Source of the DNA: Rosettibacter primus
GTDB taxonomy: Bacteria > Bacteroidota > Ignavibacteria > Ignavibacteriales > Melioribacteraceae
Length of the DNA: 64,000 nt
Reading direction: 5' to 3'
Assembly (NCBI RefSeq): GCF_036860675.1
Contig: NZ_JAYKGK010000013.1
Location: 1-64,000, forward strand
Positions within the stretch are counted from its first letter, which is position 1, and every line of letters starts with the position of its first letter. The notes under the pieces were generated by a model. The model saw nothing but the letters and a program-made list of their open reading frames with translations, did no database searches and was not told the origin of the DNA. Below, piece after piece: positions 38,602-47,669 of the stretch. Made by a program: the position numbers and the translations under genes.

Positions 38602-38810
38602 AATAGGCCCATAATTTTTATTATAATTATAAGTATATAAAATTGATGATAATTTATTTGATTTTATGAAAGGATAATTATGAGAAATAAAATAATCTAA
38701 GGGTAATATTAATTATCTAATGAAGTGAATTTATTATAAAATTTATTTGAATATTTTTAATAACTTCAAAAAAATTTCATCAAAATATTGGAGGGATTAA
38801 ATGAATGATT

Positions 38811-39827
38811 TTATCTTTCAACTATTTTGTATCGTATTGTAACATCGTCAAAATCACTGTAATCTTTTTTATTATCCAGCATATCAATTAATATATCTGT
38901 AGCTGTTTTACCAATTACATAAGGGTTCTGGTCAACGGTATAATAAGGGACGCCTAAACGTGCAACTATAGTATTGTCGCCAAATTCACCCAATAAAATG
39001 TCATCAGGTATAGAAAGTTTTTTATCTAATATTGCTTTTCCAGCTCCATAAGTAATCAAGCCACCAATACTAATAACAGCATCAATTTTTATTTTTGTAT
39101 CAAGCAGTGCAGACATTTTATTGTAACTATCTTCGATACTTCTAAAAGTTTGTAATACAAGTTTCGGATTAAATTTAATTCCGAATTTTTTCAATGCTTT
39201 TTTATAACCTTGAAATCTATCCTTACAAACCGGGATTAATGTATTTGGTCCTAGAAACAAAATATTTTTTCTTCCTTCTTTTATCATTCTTGATGTTAAT
39301 TCAAAAGAAGCATCTACATCATCAATTTTAACTGTAGTAAACGGTAATTTATTTATCTTTCTATCCCAGCAAACAATTTTAATTCCTTCTTCGTCTAGAC
39401 TTTTATATAAAGATAAATTTTCATTTCCACCTGCAGCATTAAGTAAAATACCATCCACTCCAATGTCGGATAAAAATTCAATTTTTTTTCTTTCTTTATG
39501 ATTATCTTCATCATGAACCATTAAAATGCATTCATATCCTTTATTGCTTGCTTCTTCGTACATTCCTCTTACAGCTTCAGAGAAAAACGAAATACGCAAA
39601 TCGGGAATAAGAACTCCCAAGATTTTGCTTTTTTTAGTTATAAGAGACCTTGCAAGAATATTGGGTCTATATTTCATCTGTTTACATTTTTCTTTTACAA
39701 GCTGTTTGGTTTTTTCTGAAATATCACTTGAATCACGAAGTGCTTTAGATACTGTTGCAGGAGTAAGAGATAATTCACGTGCAATGTCCTTTAATGTAAC
39801 TTTATTTCTTCTAAAATTTTTCTCCAC
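38811..39827 (-). CDS. LacI-family transcriptional regulator
   Basis: A 338-aa repressor. Residues 9-60 are the helix-turn-helix and hinge (VTLKDIARELSLTPATVSKAL, YRPNILARSLITKKS). A periplasmic-binding-protein-like sensor domain follows (LGVLIPDLRISFFSEAVRGM onward). The start is GTG. The gene lies between rhaB and the BMC operon. Two copies of the GGTTTTCG operator occur in its own upstream region (39976-39996 and 40046-40073), and a third sits at the BMC promoter. It therefore probably represses itself and the BMC operon, with rhamnose, rhamnulose or a phosphorylated intermediate as the inducer. The inducer is inferred. Confidence 0.9.
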   Translation of the reverse strand: MEKNFRRNKVTLKDIARELSLTPATVSKALRDSSDISEKTKQLVKEKCKQMKYRPNILARSLITKKSKILGVLIPDLRISFFSEAVRGMYEEASNKGYECILMVHDEDNHKERKKIEFLSDIGVDGILLNAAGGNENLSLYKSLDEEGIKIVCWDRKINKLPFTTVKIDDVDASFELTSRMIKEGRKNILFLGPNTLIPVCKDRFQGYKKALKKFGIKFNPKLVLQTFRSIEDSYNKMSALLDTKIKIDAVISIGGLITYGAGKAILDKKLSIPDDILLGEFGDNTIVARLGVPYYTVDQNPYVIGKTATDILIDMLDNKKDYSDFDDVTIRYKIVER

Positions 39828-39975
39828 AGATTACCAAAATTTTATTTATGGATTGATAATTAAAAATAATTTTACTTAAATATAGAAATTATTCAGTTTA
39901 AATACAGCTCCGCCACATCAGTCACATTTTAACCTTTGCAACCAATAATCTGCTCATAAAATCACCTAATCAGAA

Positions 39976-39996
39976 AAGGATTTCGAAAACCTTTGA
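39976..39996 (-). promoter_or_regulatory. LacI-type operator, site B in the regulator leader
   Basis: The sequence contains CGAAAACCTT (39984-39993) within an imperfect palindrome centred on TTTCGAAA. It is about 70 bp downstream of site A, inside the leader transcript of the LacI gene. The two sites could allow cooperative binding or looping. Confidence 0.65.
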
Positions 39997-40045
39997 GTAA
40001 TTTTGTATTAAAAAAAGAGCTTAAATATTGCTCTGTTTACTAATA

Positions 40046-40073
40046 CTTAAAGGTTTTCGAAACCGTTTTCAAG
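40046..40073 (-). promoter_or_regulatory. LacI-type operator, site A overlapping the regulator promoter
   Basis: AAGGTTTTCG (40050-40059) is followed 12 bp on by ACCGTTTTCA, and the centre reads GGTTTTCGAAACC. The 28-bp block shares 22 bases with the block at the BMC promoter (49646-49673, read on the minus strand), including the first 15 in a row. It overlaps the -10 box (40071-40076), a standard repression position. Confidence 0.75.
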
Positions 40074-40099
40074 TTAAAAATAAAATTATTTTGTGTCAA
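40071..40099 (-). promoter_or_regulatory. Promoter of the LacI-family gene
   Basis: On the minus strand TTGACA (40099-40094) is followed by 17 bp and TAACTT (40076-40071). The same boxes with the same spacing occur in front of the BMC operon. The predicted transcript start is about 235 bp before the GTG start of the regulator. Confidence 0.65.
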
Positions 40100-40182
40100 G
40101 TTAATTTTACAATATACTATCATTTTTTTCTTTAATTAGAATTAACAATTCAAAAATAACCCTTTGAACAAATATCATTATA

Positions 40183-42399
40183 CTATTTCATTATTCTATT
40201 TAAATACTCAACAGGATGAAAAATTGTTTTCGATATTTTCATAAAACTATTTAACTGTTCCCTGCATGATGTCCCGCTTGCTAATATTACCATATCATCT
40301 CTTTCTTTGTCATAATAATTAATTTCTTCTATCAATTGTTCACCTAAACTTTTACTTATTTCATAGAAATGTTTTTTGTAACCAAAACTACCAGCCATAC
40401 CACAACATTCCTGAGATGATGTAACAACATGCATATCGAGACGATTGAAAAATGAAGGCACAACATCACCTAAACCAATTGATTTTAATTGACAGTGAGA
40501 ATGATAAAATATTTTTTTAGTGCTCGAGGGAATTACTCTACTTTTTATTTCTTCTAAATTTAACTTCCTATCATCAGCCAACATTAACAAATATTCAAAG
40601 ATATCATAACATCTTGCTTTTACATAATTAAATAAATTATCATCGTTGACTAATTTCTGATAATCATAACGAATCATTGCTAATACACTTGGCTCTAAAA
40701 ATATTATATCATTCCCTTCATCTATTAACTGTTTTAAATATCGTGAAGTTGATTTTGCTTTTTTTGATGAACTTTTAAGAATACCTTGTGAAAGTGATGC
40801 TCTGCCATCATCGAATACCTTACTTATATTTATTTTGAATCCCAATTTTTCCAGCAATTCCACTGCGTTTAATCCAACATTTGGATTATTATAATTAGTA
40901 TAAATATCAGAAAAGATTATAAGTTTTATTGGACTTAGTTTAGAATTATCAATAAGCGAAGGGGCTATTAATCTTTTTTTATATAACTGAGTAAATGTTT
41001 TTTTTGTAAACTGTGGTATGTTTCTTTCTTTTTCAATGTCAAATAATTTTTCCAATAATATTTTTGAGAGATGAAGATTCATCATTTTATTTACAATAGA
41101 TGGGACCCAAGAAGCTATTCTTGCAAAAAAATTATAATAAGCAAAGAAATATTTTTGAAGTGTTGGAAGATTACTTTTATTGAGTCTATCTTTAATAACA
41201 GAATTCAATCTTGGTATATCAATTTTAACAGGACAATTGGGAACGCAACGAGAACAACCTGTGCAAAGTTCAGCAAACTTTCCATTTTCAAGTTTGCCTG
41301 TTGTGCCTACAGTCCAGCTTGCACCAATACCTCCAGTATAACATTCACCTCCAAAAGCATGACCACCAACGGTTTGAAAATTAGCACAAACATTCATGCA
41401 TGCACTACAACGAATACAATACAGAGCTTCTTTTAATTCAGAATCCTCTCTCATTTTCATTCGTCCGTTGTCCAGTAAAATGAGATAGAATTTTCTTTCT
41501 TTATCTTTTCTGTTATTCAAGTTTAATAGTGGTAAATCCAATGGCGGTTCTAAAATATTAGTATATGATGTAAGTGACTGCCCTGTAGCACTTGCTGCTA
41601 ATAATTCAATAAAAATTCCAAAATCTTTTTTTGAGGGAATAATCTTTTCTATTCCTGCAATTGCAATATGAATTGCTGGAAGATGAGTAGTCAATCTTAT
41701 ATTGCCTTCACTTTCTACTAATAAAATTGTTCCTTCCTCTGCAGAAATAAGATTTGCACCTGTAATCCCAATATCGGCACTAAGAAATTTTTGTCTAAGT
41801 GTAGCACTGGCAAATTCAGTTAATTGTTCACCACTTTCCAGTGGATTTGTAGTTTGAAAATTCTCTTTAAAAAGTTTTGAAATGCTCTCCCTGCTTCTAT
41901 GAATTGCCGGTGCAACTATGTGAGAAGGTTGCTCTTTAGATAATTGAAGAATAAATTCAGCTAAATCTGTTTCTACTATTTCGATATTATCTTTTTGAAG
42001 TGCTTCATTTAATTTAATTTCTTCTGATGTAATTGATTTTGATTTTACTATTAACTTTGCTTCATTCTGTCTACAAATTTCCCTAATAAAATTTACAGCA
42101 TCATTTTTATTCTTCGCATAAAATACATTGCCCCCTCTTGATTGAATTGTATGGGTTAATTTTTCAACTAATTCTGGTAAATCATTTATAGCTTTTTCTT
42201 TTATTTCTCTGGCATGAGTTTTTAAGTTTTCATAATCTTCAATTTGTTTTATTGCTTTATAACGGCCCTCGTTAAATGTTTTTGTATTTAATCTTATTGA
42301 TTTACTTTCATACTTTAACACATAATCAATTGCTTTGAACAAATTTTTTTTTGATGATTTATTAGCAAATTCTTTGGGATGAATTAAATCTTTACTCAT
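40183..42399 (-). CDS. Lactate utilisation iron-sulfur protein, LutB-LutA fusion
   Basis: A 738-aa cytoplasmic protein. The start at 42399 has GGAG 6 nt upstream and lies 1 nt after the lutC stop; a longer frame overlapping lutC is unlikely. Residues about 60-320 are a LUD domain as in LutB. Two 4Fe-4S clusters follow: CIRCSACMNVC and CTGCSRCVPNCP, separated by GGHAFGGECYTGGIGASW. The C-terminal about 250 residues correspond to LutA (cysteine-rich CCG domain), with HSHCQLKSIGLG, SSQECCGMAGSFG and ASGTSCREQL. In LutABC, L-lactate is oxidised to pyruvate without NAD. The fusion and its place at the end of a BMC operon suggest that it oxidises lactate produced by the compartment. Confidence 0.85.
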   Translation of the reverse strand: MSKDLIHPKEFANKSSKKNLFKAIDYVLKYESKSIRLNTKTFNEGRYKAIKQIEDYENLKTHAREIKEKAINDLPELVEKLTHTIQSRGGNVFYAKNKNDAVNFIREICRQNEAKLIVKSKSITSEEIKLNEALQKDNIEIVETDLAEFILQLSKEQPSHIVAPAIHRSRESISKLFKENFQTTNPLESGEQLTEFASATLRQKFLSADIGITGANLISAEEGTILLVESEGNIRLTTHLPAIHIAIAGIEKIIPSKKDFGIFIELLAASATGQSLTSYTNILEPPLDLPLLNLNNRKDKERKFYLILLDNGRMKMREDSELKEALYCIRCSACMNVCANFQTVGGHAFGGECYTGGIGASWTVGTTGKLENGKFAELCTGCSRCVPNCPVKIDIPRLNSVIKDRLNKSNLPTLQKYFFAYYNFFARIASWVPSIVNKMMNLHLSKILLEKLFDIEKERNIPQFTKKTFTQLYKKRLIAPSLIDNSKLSPIKLIIFSDIYTNYNNPNVGLNAVELLEKLGFKINISKVFDDGRASLSQGILKSSSKKAKSTSRYLKQLIDEGNDIIFLEPSVLAMIRYDYQKLVNDDNLFNYVKARCYDIFEYLLMLADDRKLNLEEIKSRVIPSSTKKIFYHSHCQLKSIGLGDVVPSFFNRLDMHVVTSSQECCGMAGSFGYKKHFYEISKSLGEQLIEEINYYDKERDDMVILASGTSCREQLNSFMKISKTIFHPVEYLNRIMK

Positions 42400-42400
42400 A

Positions 42401-42934
42401 TTAATCTCCGAGAACAATAATAAACAATTCACCAGGACCGTGCACACCTCTTACCAGAGGTCCCATATCTGCAGTTGCACTTGGCCCTGTTATTATTGTA
42501 AAACTATTTCCAGGTGTCATACTTTCATTAAACAAATCACGAGGTTTATCTACAATATATTTAGCATCAAGTATAACAATATGTTTTTTTACGAGCATGC
42601 TTAAATAAATTGTTAAATCATTTGTAATCGAAATTGCTACGGAGCCTGTGGATGCAATTCCATAAGATGCACCCGTAATACTGGTTTTAATATTTTTCAA
42701 TTGTTCTTTATCTGGGTTAGTTATTACTTTATCATTGGATAAAAATTTTTCGAACAGGTTGGGCTCAATATTTTTAGGAGGAATAAAAAGAATTTGTTTT
42801 TCATCTGCTATAAGATTTTCCAATAACGAGGTCAGTGAATCTGAATTCTTTTGTATTAATTGAACTTTTGCACAGGCATTTTGTGCTTTTGTTATGAACT
42901 TCTCTACTAATGCCTGCTTGGTTACTTGATTCAT
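42401..42934 (-). CDS. lutC: Lactate utilisation protein, LutC-like (LUD domain)
   Basis: A 177-aa LUD-domain protein. GASYGIASTGSVAIS and GPSATADMGPLVRGVHGPGE are the conserved LutC motifs. It is followed with a 1-nt gap by the LutB-LutA fusion and lies 70 bp after the acetate kinase gene. Together the two genes provide a complete LutABC set. The protein is slightly shorter than many LutC proteins (about 200-240 aa). Confidence 0.85.
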   Translation of the reverse strand: MNQVTKQALVEKFITKAQNACAKVQLIQKNSDSLTSLLENLIADEKQILFIPPKNIEPNLFEKFLSNDKVITNPDKEQLKNIKTSITGASYGIASTGSVAISITNDLTIYLSMLVKKHIVILDAKYIVDKPRDLFNESMTPGNSFTIITGPSATADMGPLVRGVHGPGELFIIVLGD

Positions 42935-43004
42935 TTTATTTATAATTTATTATAATAATCCATTTCTAATAATAAATAACGCACAAATTAATTATAACTT
43001 CCTT

Positions 43005-44183
43005 CTATTTATTAGCTTTACTTAAGAGATAATTTTTTACTTCAGAAGCAACAATATATTCTTCATTTGTTGGGATAACAGCTACTTTTATTTTAGAATC
43101 ATCATTTGATATCAATCCTTCTTTTGGATTAGAACGATTTTTTTCTTCGTCAATTATAATACCGAGATTCTCCATATTCTCAGTAATTTTTCTTCTTAAT
43201 AATACACTATTTTGACCTGCTCCAGCTGTAAATACAATACAATCTGCACCATTTAAAATAGCAAGGTATTCTCCAATATATCTTTTAACACTATAAACAA
43301 AAGCATTAAAAGCAAGTTTAGCGCGATAATTCCCTTTTTCCATTTCTGCTTCAATATCTCTTAAGTCGCCAGTTTTGATTCCTGAGATTCCATAAAGCCC
43401 TCCTTTCGACATCAAAATTTCAACTGCATCATTTATAGAAAGATTTTCTTTATGCATGAGATATAAAAGTGCATAAGCATCAAGGTCCCCCACACGTTTA
43501 GCATTTAATAAACCACTTTGAGGACTCATACCCATTGAAGTATCTACAGAAATTCCATCCTTAATTGCACAAACAGAAGAGCTTCCTCCAAGATGACATG
43601 AGATAATTTTATTTGCATTGTATAATTCTTTAGCACGCATTGCAATATATCGATGCGATGCACCATGAAATCCGTATTTTCTTATACCATATTTTTCATA
43701 ATACTCATAAGGAATACCGTATATGTATGCTTCTGGTGGAACATTCACATGGAAATGTGTTTCAAATAATCCAACTAAGGGAATTGAAAGTAATTCTTTG
43801 AAAATTGAAATAGCAGTTAGATAAACATCAGTGTGAACAGGAGCTAACAAGCGATATTCTTTCATCGCTTTAATAACTGAATCACTTAATTCAACACAGC
43901 CGGTTACTCCTTTTGCATGAACAGTTTTAAATCCAACAGCAGAAATATCTTTTAGCAGATTTTTTTCTTTTAATGTTTCTAAAGTTAAATTTACAGCAGA
44001 ATGATAATCTTTGATTGGAAGTTTTCTAATATTTTCTTCTTCGCCTTTAAAGGAATATTTCACAATTCCATCATCGTGACCTATTTTTTCAACAACAGCT
44101 TGAAATAAAATATCCATACTATCGGCATCATAAAGTTTGCACTTATAAGAAGTGCTGCCGGGATTAGCTATTAATATTTTCAT
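43005..44183 (-). CDS. ackA: Acetate kinase family enzyme (probable acyl/lactyl-phosphate kinase)
   Basis: A 392-aa cytoplasmic kinase of the acetokinase family. Motifs: ILIANPGSTSYKCKLYD at the N-terminus, YGFHGASHRYIA, HLGGSSSVCAIKDG and DTSMGMSPQSGL, and FTAGAGQNS near the C-terminus. It transfers phosphate from an acyl phosphate to ADP. In PVM-type BMC loci this enzyme ends the pathway by making ATP outside the shell. Since the aldehyde here should be lactaldehyde, lactyl-phosphate is the likely substrate. No N- or C-terminal targeting helix is evident. It is 2 bp after the aldolase gene. Confidence 0.88.
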   Translation of the reverse strand: MKILIANPGSTSYKCKLYDADSMDILFQAVVEKIGHDDGIVKYSFKGEEENIRKLPIKDYHSAVNLTLETLKEKNLLKDISAVGFKTVHAKGVTGCVELSDSVIKAMKEYRLLAPVHTDVYLTAISIFKELLSIPLVGLFETHFHVNVPPEAYIYGIPYEYYEKYGIRKYGFHGASHRYIAMRAKELYNANKIISCHLGGSSSVCAIKDGISVDTSMGMSPQSGLLNAKRVGDLDAYALLYLMHKENLSINDAVEILMSKGGLYGISGIKTGDLRDIEAEMEKGNYRAKLAFNAFVYSVKRYIGEYLAILNGADCIVFTAGAGQNSVLLRRKITENMENLGIIIDEEKNRSNPKEGLISNDDSKIKVAVIPTNEEYIVASEVKNYLLSKANK

Positions 44184-44185
44184 TT

Positions 44186-44968
44186 TTATTTTAATTTATT
44201 TTTCAGGTTATTCAAAACTTGCTCAGCAATTTTTTGGACTAATTCCTCATCAATTTCACCTGATTTGATATTACTTTCTGAAATATTATAATTCTCAGTA
44301 CTGCATGCAGTTACACGTCCCGACAAATTAAATTTTTCTCTTAATTGTAAAAGACGGTCTCTTTCTGCTGGAGAAAGAACATTAAGATTTCCTAATTGTA
44401 TTGCTTTCCAAACAATGCTTGCGGTATGTTCAAGTGTTTCCATTTTATAATAAGCGTTAAAGAGGTCACTTCCCAAAGTTAACGCTCCGTGATTTTCAAG
44501 TAATATTGCATCTGAATTTTTTATATATGGTCGAATTCTATCTGGAATCTCAGTAGTAGAAGGTAACCCATATGGTGCAATTGGGACAGCACCTATTACA
44601 ATTATAGCTTCTGGCAAAACACATTTATCAAGGGGAATTCCCGCCACTGCAAAACTTGTAGCATAAGTTGGATGTGCATGCACAACCGAACGAACATCTG
44701 GTCTTTCTTTATAAACTTCGAGGTGCATTTTTAGTTCGCTTGAAGGACGATATTTTGTATTCTTATTAATTACGTTGCCTTGTCTGTCACATTTAATAAT
44801 CATGTCTGTTGTCATAAAACCTTTACTAACGCCTGTAGGAGTTGTTAGCACTTCATCATCATTTAATAAAACTGTAATATTACCATCATTAGCGGCAACA
44901 TATCCTCTCAGCCATATTCTTCTGCCAACTTCAACAATTTGTTTTCGAAGTTCCCATTCGTTATTCAT
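44186..44968 (-). CDS. Class II sugar-phosphate aldolase (rhamnulose/fuculose-1-phosphate) with C-terminal encapsulation helix
   Basis: A 260-aa zinc aldolase of the class II aldolase/adducin family. Metal ligands show in VVHAHPTYATSFAVAG and LLENHGALTLGSDL; TPTGVSKGFMTTDMI is the substrate loop. The start at 44968 follows AAGGGA; an earlier in-frame ATG has no site. After the aldolase core (about 200 residues) comes a linker and an amphipathic C-terminal helix (EIDEELVQKIAEQVLNNLKN), typical of BMC encapsulation peptides. The reaction expected here is L-rhamnulose-1-phosphate (and possibly fuculose-1-phosphate) to dihydroxyacetone phosphate plus L-lactaldehyde, inside the compartment. Confidence 0.85.
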   Translation of the reverse strand: MNNEWELRKQIVEVGRRIWLRGYVAANDGNITVLLNDDEVLTTPTGVSKGFMTTDMIIKCDRQGNVINKNTKYRPSSELKMHLEVYKERPDVRSVVHAHPTYATSFAVAGIPLDKCVLPEAIIVIGAVPIAPYGLPSTTEIPDRIRPYIKNSDAILLENHGALTLGSDLFNAYYKMETLEHTASIVWKAIQLGNLNVLSPAERDRLLQLREKFNLSGRVTACSTENYNISESNIKSGEIDEELVQKIAEQVLNNLKNKLK

Positions 44969-45096
44969 TCTAATTCCCTTTGTTATTGTCAATTATTTGG
45001 CATCAAAATTAGAAAAATATTTTTATAAAAATGATTTTCAATAAACAATTATTTTTATATATCAATTGAAATTAATTATCATCAATATGAATATGC

Positions 45097-45372
45097 TTAT
45101 GTTTCCACATAATTAATTTTATCAACTATTGCAATTATGAGCGTTCTAATTGGTGCTCGTTCTAAACCAAATATAGATTGTGCAACACCTGGAGCTCCTC
45201 CGCAAACGACAATATCACCAACTCCTGCCCCAACATAATCAACTGCTACATGTTCTGTTTCAATTTCATCACCATTTGGTAGAATTGGTTTTATGACATA
45301 TACTTTTTTGTTATAATATGCTTCGTGTTTTACAACCGAGACTACTCTTTTTATAACTTTTGCTAAATACAT
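45097..45372 (-). CDS. BMC-P pentameric shell protein (EutN/CcmL family), paralogue 1
   Basis: A 91-aa shell vertex protein. It begins MYLAKVIKRVVSVVKHEAY and has the strand-turn motif AVDYVGAGVGDIVVCGGAPGV, with the glycine-rich loop typical of EutN/CcmL. Five copies would cap a vertex of the icosahedral shell. It overlaps the next upstream BMC-P gene by 1 nt (TAATG), which implies coupled translation. The loop after GDIVV (C-G-G-A-P-G) differs from the other three pentamer genes, so it is a distinct type. Confidence 0.92.
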   Translation of the reverse strand: MYLAKVIKRVVSVVKHEAYYNKKVYVIKPILPNGDEIETEHVAVDYVGAGVGDIVVCGGAPGVAQSIFGLERAPIRTLIIAIVDKINYVET

Positions 45373-45635
45373 TATGCTATACTCTCTACTCTTTGAACAA
45401 TACTTGCATTTACAGGTGCATAACCATTTTTGAAAGCTTGAGCAGCATCTGTGCTTGTAACATAAACCACAACATCACCTGAAGCAGCAATATTCTGAGG
45501 GTCAGCGGCAACTAATGGTGTGCCATCTAATTTACCATTGGAAGATATTGGTTGTAAAATATACAATTGACAGCCATCAAGTTCTTTAACTTTTTTTGTT
45601 GCCCAAGTTTTACCAATTACAATGCCTAATTTCAT
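45372..45635 (-). CDS. BMC-P pentameric shell protein, paralogue 2
   Basis: An 87-aa EutN/CcmL-family protein. The start KLGIVIGKTWATKKVKELDG and the VAADPQNIAASGDVVVYV segment fit the fold, but the usual AGxGD loop is changed to A-S-G-D and the middle is more divergent than in the other copies. It overlaps its upstream neighbour by 4 nt and its downstream neighbour by 1 nt. It is one of four vertex proteins in the operon. Confidence 0.9.
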   Translation of the reverse strand: MKLGIVIGKTWATKKVKELDGCQLYILQPISSNGKLDGTPLVAADPQNIAASGDVVVYVTSTDAAQAFKNGYAPVNASIVQRVESIA

Positions 45636-45919
45636 GACGCATCTGATAGATTATGTGTAATTTCTATATTATCAATAATTGCTACAATTACCGCATCAAC
45701 TGGAGTATCTTTTGTTTCATCAGTCATTCTAGCTGATGAACCATATGTTATCAGAACAAAATCTCCTTCGCCTGCCTGTACAGCATCAACAGCTACATGA
45801 TATGATTTTAAGAATTCCCCATTATGATTTACTTCTTTGCACAACATTAATTTTTTCCCCTGAAGCTTGGGGTCCTTTTGTGTAGAAACAATATTTCCAA
45901 TGACTTTAGCAAATATCAT
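45632..45919 (-). CDS. BMC-P pentameric shell protein, paralogue 3
   Basis: A 95-aa EutN/CcmL-family protein: MIFAKVIGNIVSTQKDPKLQG, then AVQAGEGDFVLITYGSSARM. The G-S-S-A-R loop closely resembles S-S-S-A-R in the distant pentamer gene at 48564-48875, so those two look like a duplicated pair. It lies 2 nt after the BMC-H gene upstream. Confidence 0.92.
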   Translation of the reverse strand: MIFAKVIGNIVSTQKDPKLQGKKLMLCKEVNHNGEFLKSYHVAVDAVQAGEGDFVLITYGSSARMTDETKDTPVDAVIVAIIDNIEITHNLSDAS

Positions 45920-45921
45920 TT

Positions 45922-46203
45922 TTACTTAATACGATTAAACGAAGCTTCTAATTCATCCACTGGTCTTGGAATAACAAGTTGTGAAATTACTTCACCAACT
46001 CGTGATGCTGCTTCTACAGCCGAATCCATTGCAGCTCTTACAGCAGCTACATCACCTTCAATCACAAAAGAGACATAACCACTTCCTACCTGTCTCCATT
46101 CAACAACTTCTACATTTGCTGCTTTTACTGCAGCATCTGCACCATAAATTAAAGGTGCAAAACCTTTTGTTTCTAAAATTCCAATTGCATTTTTTACTAA
46201 CAT
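45922..46203 (-). CDS. BMC-H hexameric shell protein, paralogue 1
   Basis: A 93-aa single BMC-domain protein: AIGILETKGFAPLIYGADAAVKAANVEV, the pore loop VGSGYV, then EGDVAAVRAAMDSAVEAA. Six copies would form a facet tile. The pore loop G-S-G-Y is different from those of the two other BMC-H proteins of this operon. A GAGG site precedes the ATG. The C-terminal extension is short. Confidence 0.95.
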   Translation of the reverse strand: MLVKNAIGILETKGFAPLIYGADAAVKAANVEVVEWRQVGSGYVSFVIEGDVAAVRAAMDSAVEAASRVGEVISQLVIPRPVDELEASFNRIK

Positions 46204-46231
46204 TTTATATACCTCATTAATAATTTACAAA

Positions 46232-47653
46232 TTAAACAAATCTAAAAGCTTTATGAGACATAATGCGGCGTTTACGAACAAAATGTAAAGGTGTACAAAT
46301 TCCTTCGCCTGTAGGAGTAGCAATTGTATGCGAAAAGTACCCTTCGCCTAATTCGCCGCCATTTCCACGCAAAGTACCTCCATTTATCACATGAACATCG
46401 CAATCAAGTATTCTGGTAAATTTGGTAACTCTATCAATATCTTTTGAAAAAATACTTGCAGTGTGTTTAAATCCATGTTCAGCTTTCAAAGCTGCCTGCA
46501 ATCCATCTTCAAAATCAAGCACAGGCACAACGGGAATACAACAAGTCATTTGTTCTGCTACAACCCATGGATGATTCTTATCTACCTCTCCAAAAAGCAG
46601 CGGAACACTTTCGGGAATATTCAATCCAATTGCATTTCCAAGAACCTTTGCACTTTTGCCAGCAAAATCTCTTTTAATTATCCAATGTTTTCCCGATTGT
46701 TCTAAGGCTATCTCTGCAAGTTTATTCATTTCATTTGTTGATAATCGATAATTACCAACATTTTCCATTTCAGTCATAAACTTCTCAAAAACATCTTTGA
46801 CAACAAATATTTCTTTTTCTGCAATACATAAAATATTATTATCAAAACTTGCACTCATTGTTATCTCTTTTGCTGCAAGATTTAGGTCTGCAGTTTCATC
46901 TACTAAAACAGGTGGATTACCTGGACCTGCAGCAACCACTTTTTTTGGATACTTCAGCGCCAATTCAACGACTTGAGGACCCCCTGTAACAGAAAGTAAT
47001 TCAACCTTTTCATGTCCAAAAAGTATTTTTGCGGTTTCTAATGTTGGTTCTTTTACACAAGTTACTAAATTTTTTGGAGCACCTGCTGCATGCATATATT
47101 TATTAGCAAGCTGAATTACTTTAGCACTAACATTTTTTGCAGAAGGGTGTGGATTAAATACAATTGTATTACCGCCAGCCAGTTGAATTATAATATTATT
47201 AATAATTGTTGGTCCAGGATGAGTACTTGGTGAAATATTTCCAATTACTCCAAATGGAGCATATTCATCTATTGCCAAACCATTTTTACCTGACCATGCT
47301 TGAGGTTGTAAATATTCAATTCCAGGACTGTAATTTGCTGCATTAATAAATTTTGCCACTTTGTGATCTACTCTACCCATTCCGGTTTCTTTCACAGTCA
47401 TTTCTGCTAATTCTTCTTTATTCTCTAATGCCATAGTGCGAACCGCATCAATAAATTTCTTTCTGCATTGAACACTTCTTTCTCTGTATTGCAGAAATGC
47501 TTCGTAAGCAGCATTAATAGCATCATTCATATCATTAAAAACTCCCCAATCCCCATCTTCAACACTCGAAAAATTCCCGGATAGTGCTTGAGATAAAACT
47601 TTCTCAACAACTCTTTCCACTAATTCTTTTAATTGCAAATCTCTATTATCCAA
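46232..47653 (-). CDS. BMC CoA-acylating aldehyde dehydrogenase (PduP-like) with N-terminal encapsulation peptide
   Basis: A 473-aa aldehyde dehydrogenase of the PduP/EutE group. The catalytic cysteine is in FDNNILCIAEKEIF (C276), and GVIGNISPSTHPGPTIINN and TGGPQVVELALKYPK are family motifs. An amphipathic N-terminal helix (about residues 5-22, LQLKELVERVVEKVLSQAL) plus a linker form a BMC encapsulation peptide. The start is set at TTG 47653, with GGAG 6 nt upstream; no ATG is available. It should oxidise lactaldehyde to lactyl-CoA with NAD and CoA inside the shell. It is flanked on both sides by BMC-H genes. Confidence 0.92.
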   Translation of the reverse strand: MDNRDLQLKELVERVVEKVLSQALSGNFSSVEDGDWGVFNDMNDAINAAYEAFLQYRERSVQCRKKFIDAVRTMALENKEELAEMTVKETGMGRVDHKVAKFINAANYSPGIEYLQPQAWSGKNGLAIDEYAPFGVIGNISPSTHPGPTIINNIIIQLAGGNTIVFNPHPSAKNVSAKVIQLANKYMHAAGAPKNLVTCVKEPTLETAKILFGHEKVELLSVTGGPQVVELALKYPKKVVAAGPGNPPVLVDETADLNLAAKEITMSASFDNNILCIAEKEIFVVKDVFEKFMTEMENVGNYRLSTNEMNKLAEIALEQSGKHWIIKRDFAGKSAKVLGNAIGLNIPESVPLLFGEVDKNHPWVVAEQMTCCIPVVPVLDFEDGLQAALKAEHGFKHTASIFSKDIDRVTKFTRILDCDVHVINGGTLRGNGGELGEGYFSHTIATPTGEGICTPLHFVRKRRIMSHKAFRFV

Positions 47654-47669
47654 AACAAACTCCAATTAA

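Larger units (their letters stand above)
39828..40182. other. 355-bp regulatory region between regulator and BMC operon end
   Basis: No gene is seen. The stretch holds the regulator promoter, operators A and B, and the 3' end of the BMC operon transcript. No strong terminator hairpin was found for the BMC operon, so readthrough into the regulator gene and rhaB is possible. Confidence 0.6.

Noticed and set aside
38801..38842. Plus-strand 13-codon frame with a perfect GGAGGG site
   Set aside because: It is too short, runs antisense into the end of the LacI gene and is not followed by a plus-strand gene that it could lead.
39526..39879. 117-codon plus-strand frame opposite the LacI gene
   Set aside because: It is a complementary shadow of the helix-turn-helix region. 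The minus-strand protein is clearly real.
41071..41436. 121-codon plus-strand frame opposite the LutB-LutA fusion
   Set aside because: It is rich in C, T and S only because it mirrors the cysteine-rich coding strand. It has no family resemblance.
45878..46220. Two plus-strand open frames opposite the BMC-H gene
   Set aside because: They are antisense to a well-supported shell gene, are low-complexity (rich in L, Q, H or S, T) and have no ribosome site.
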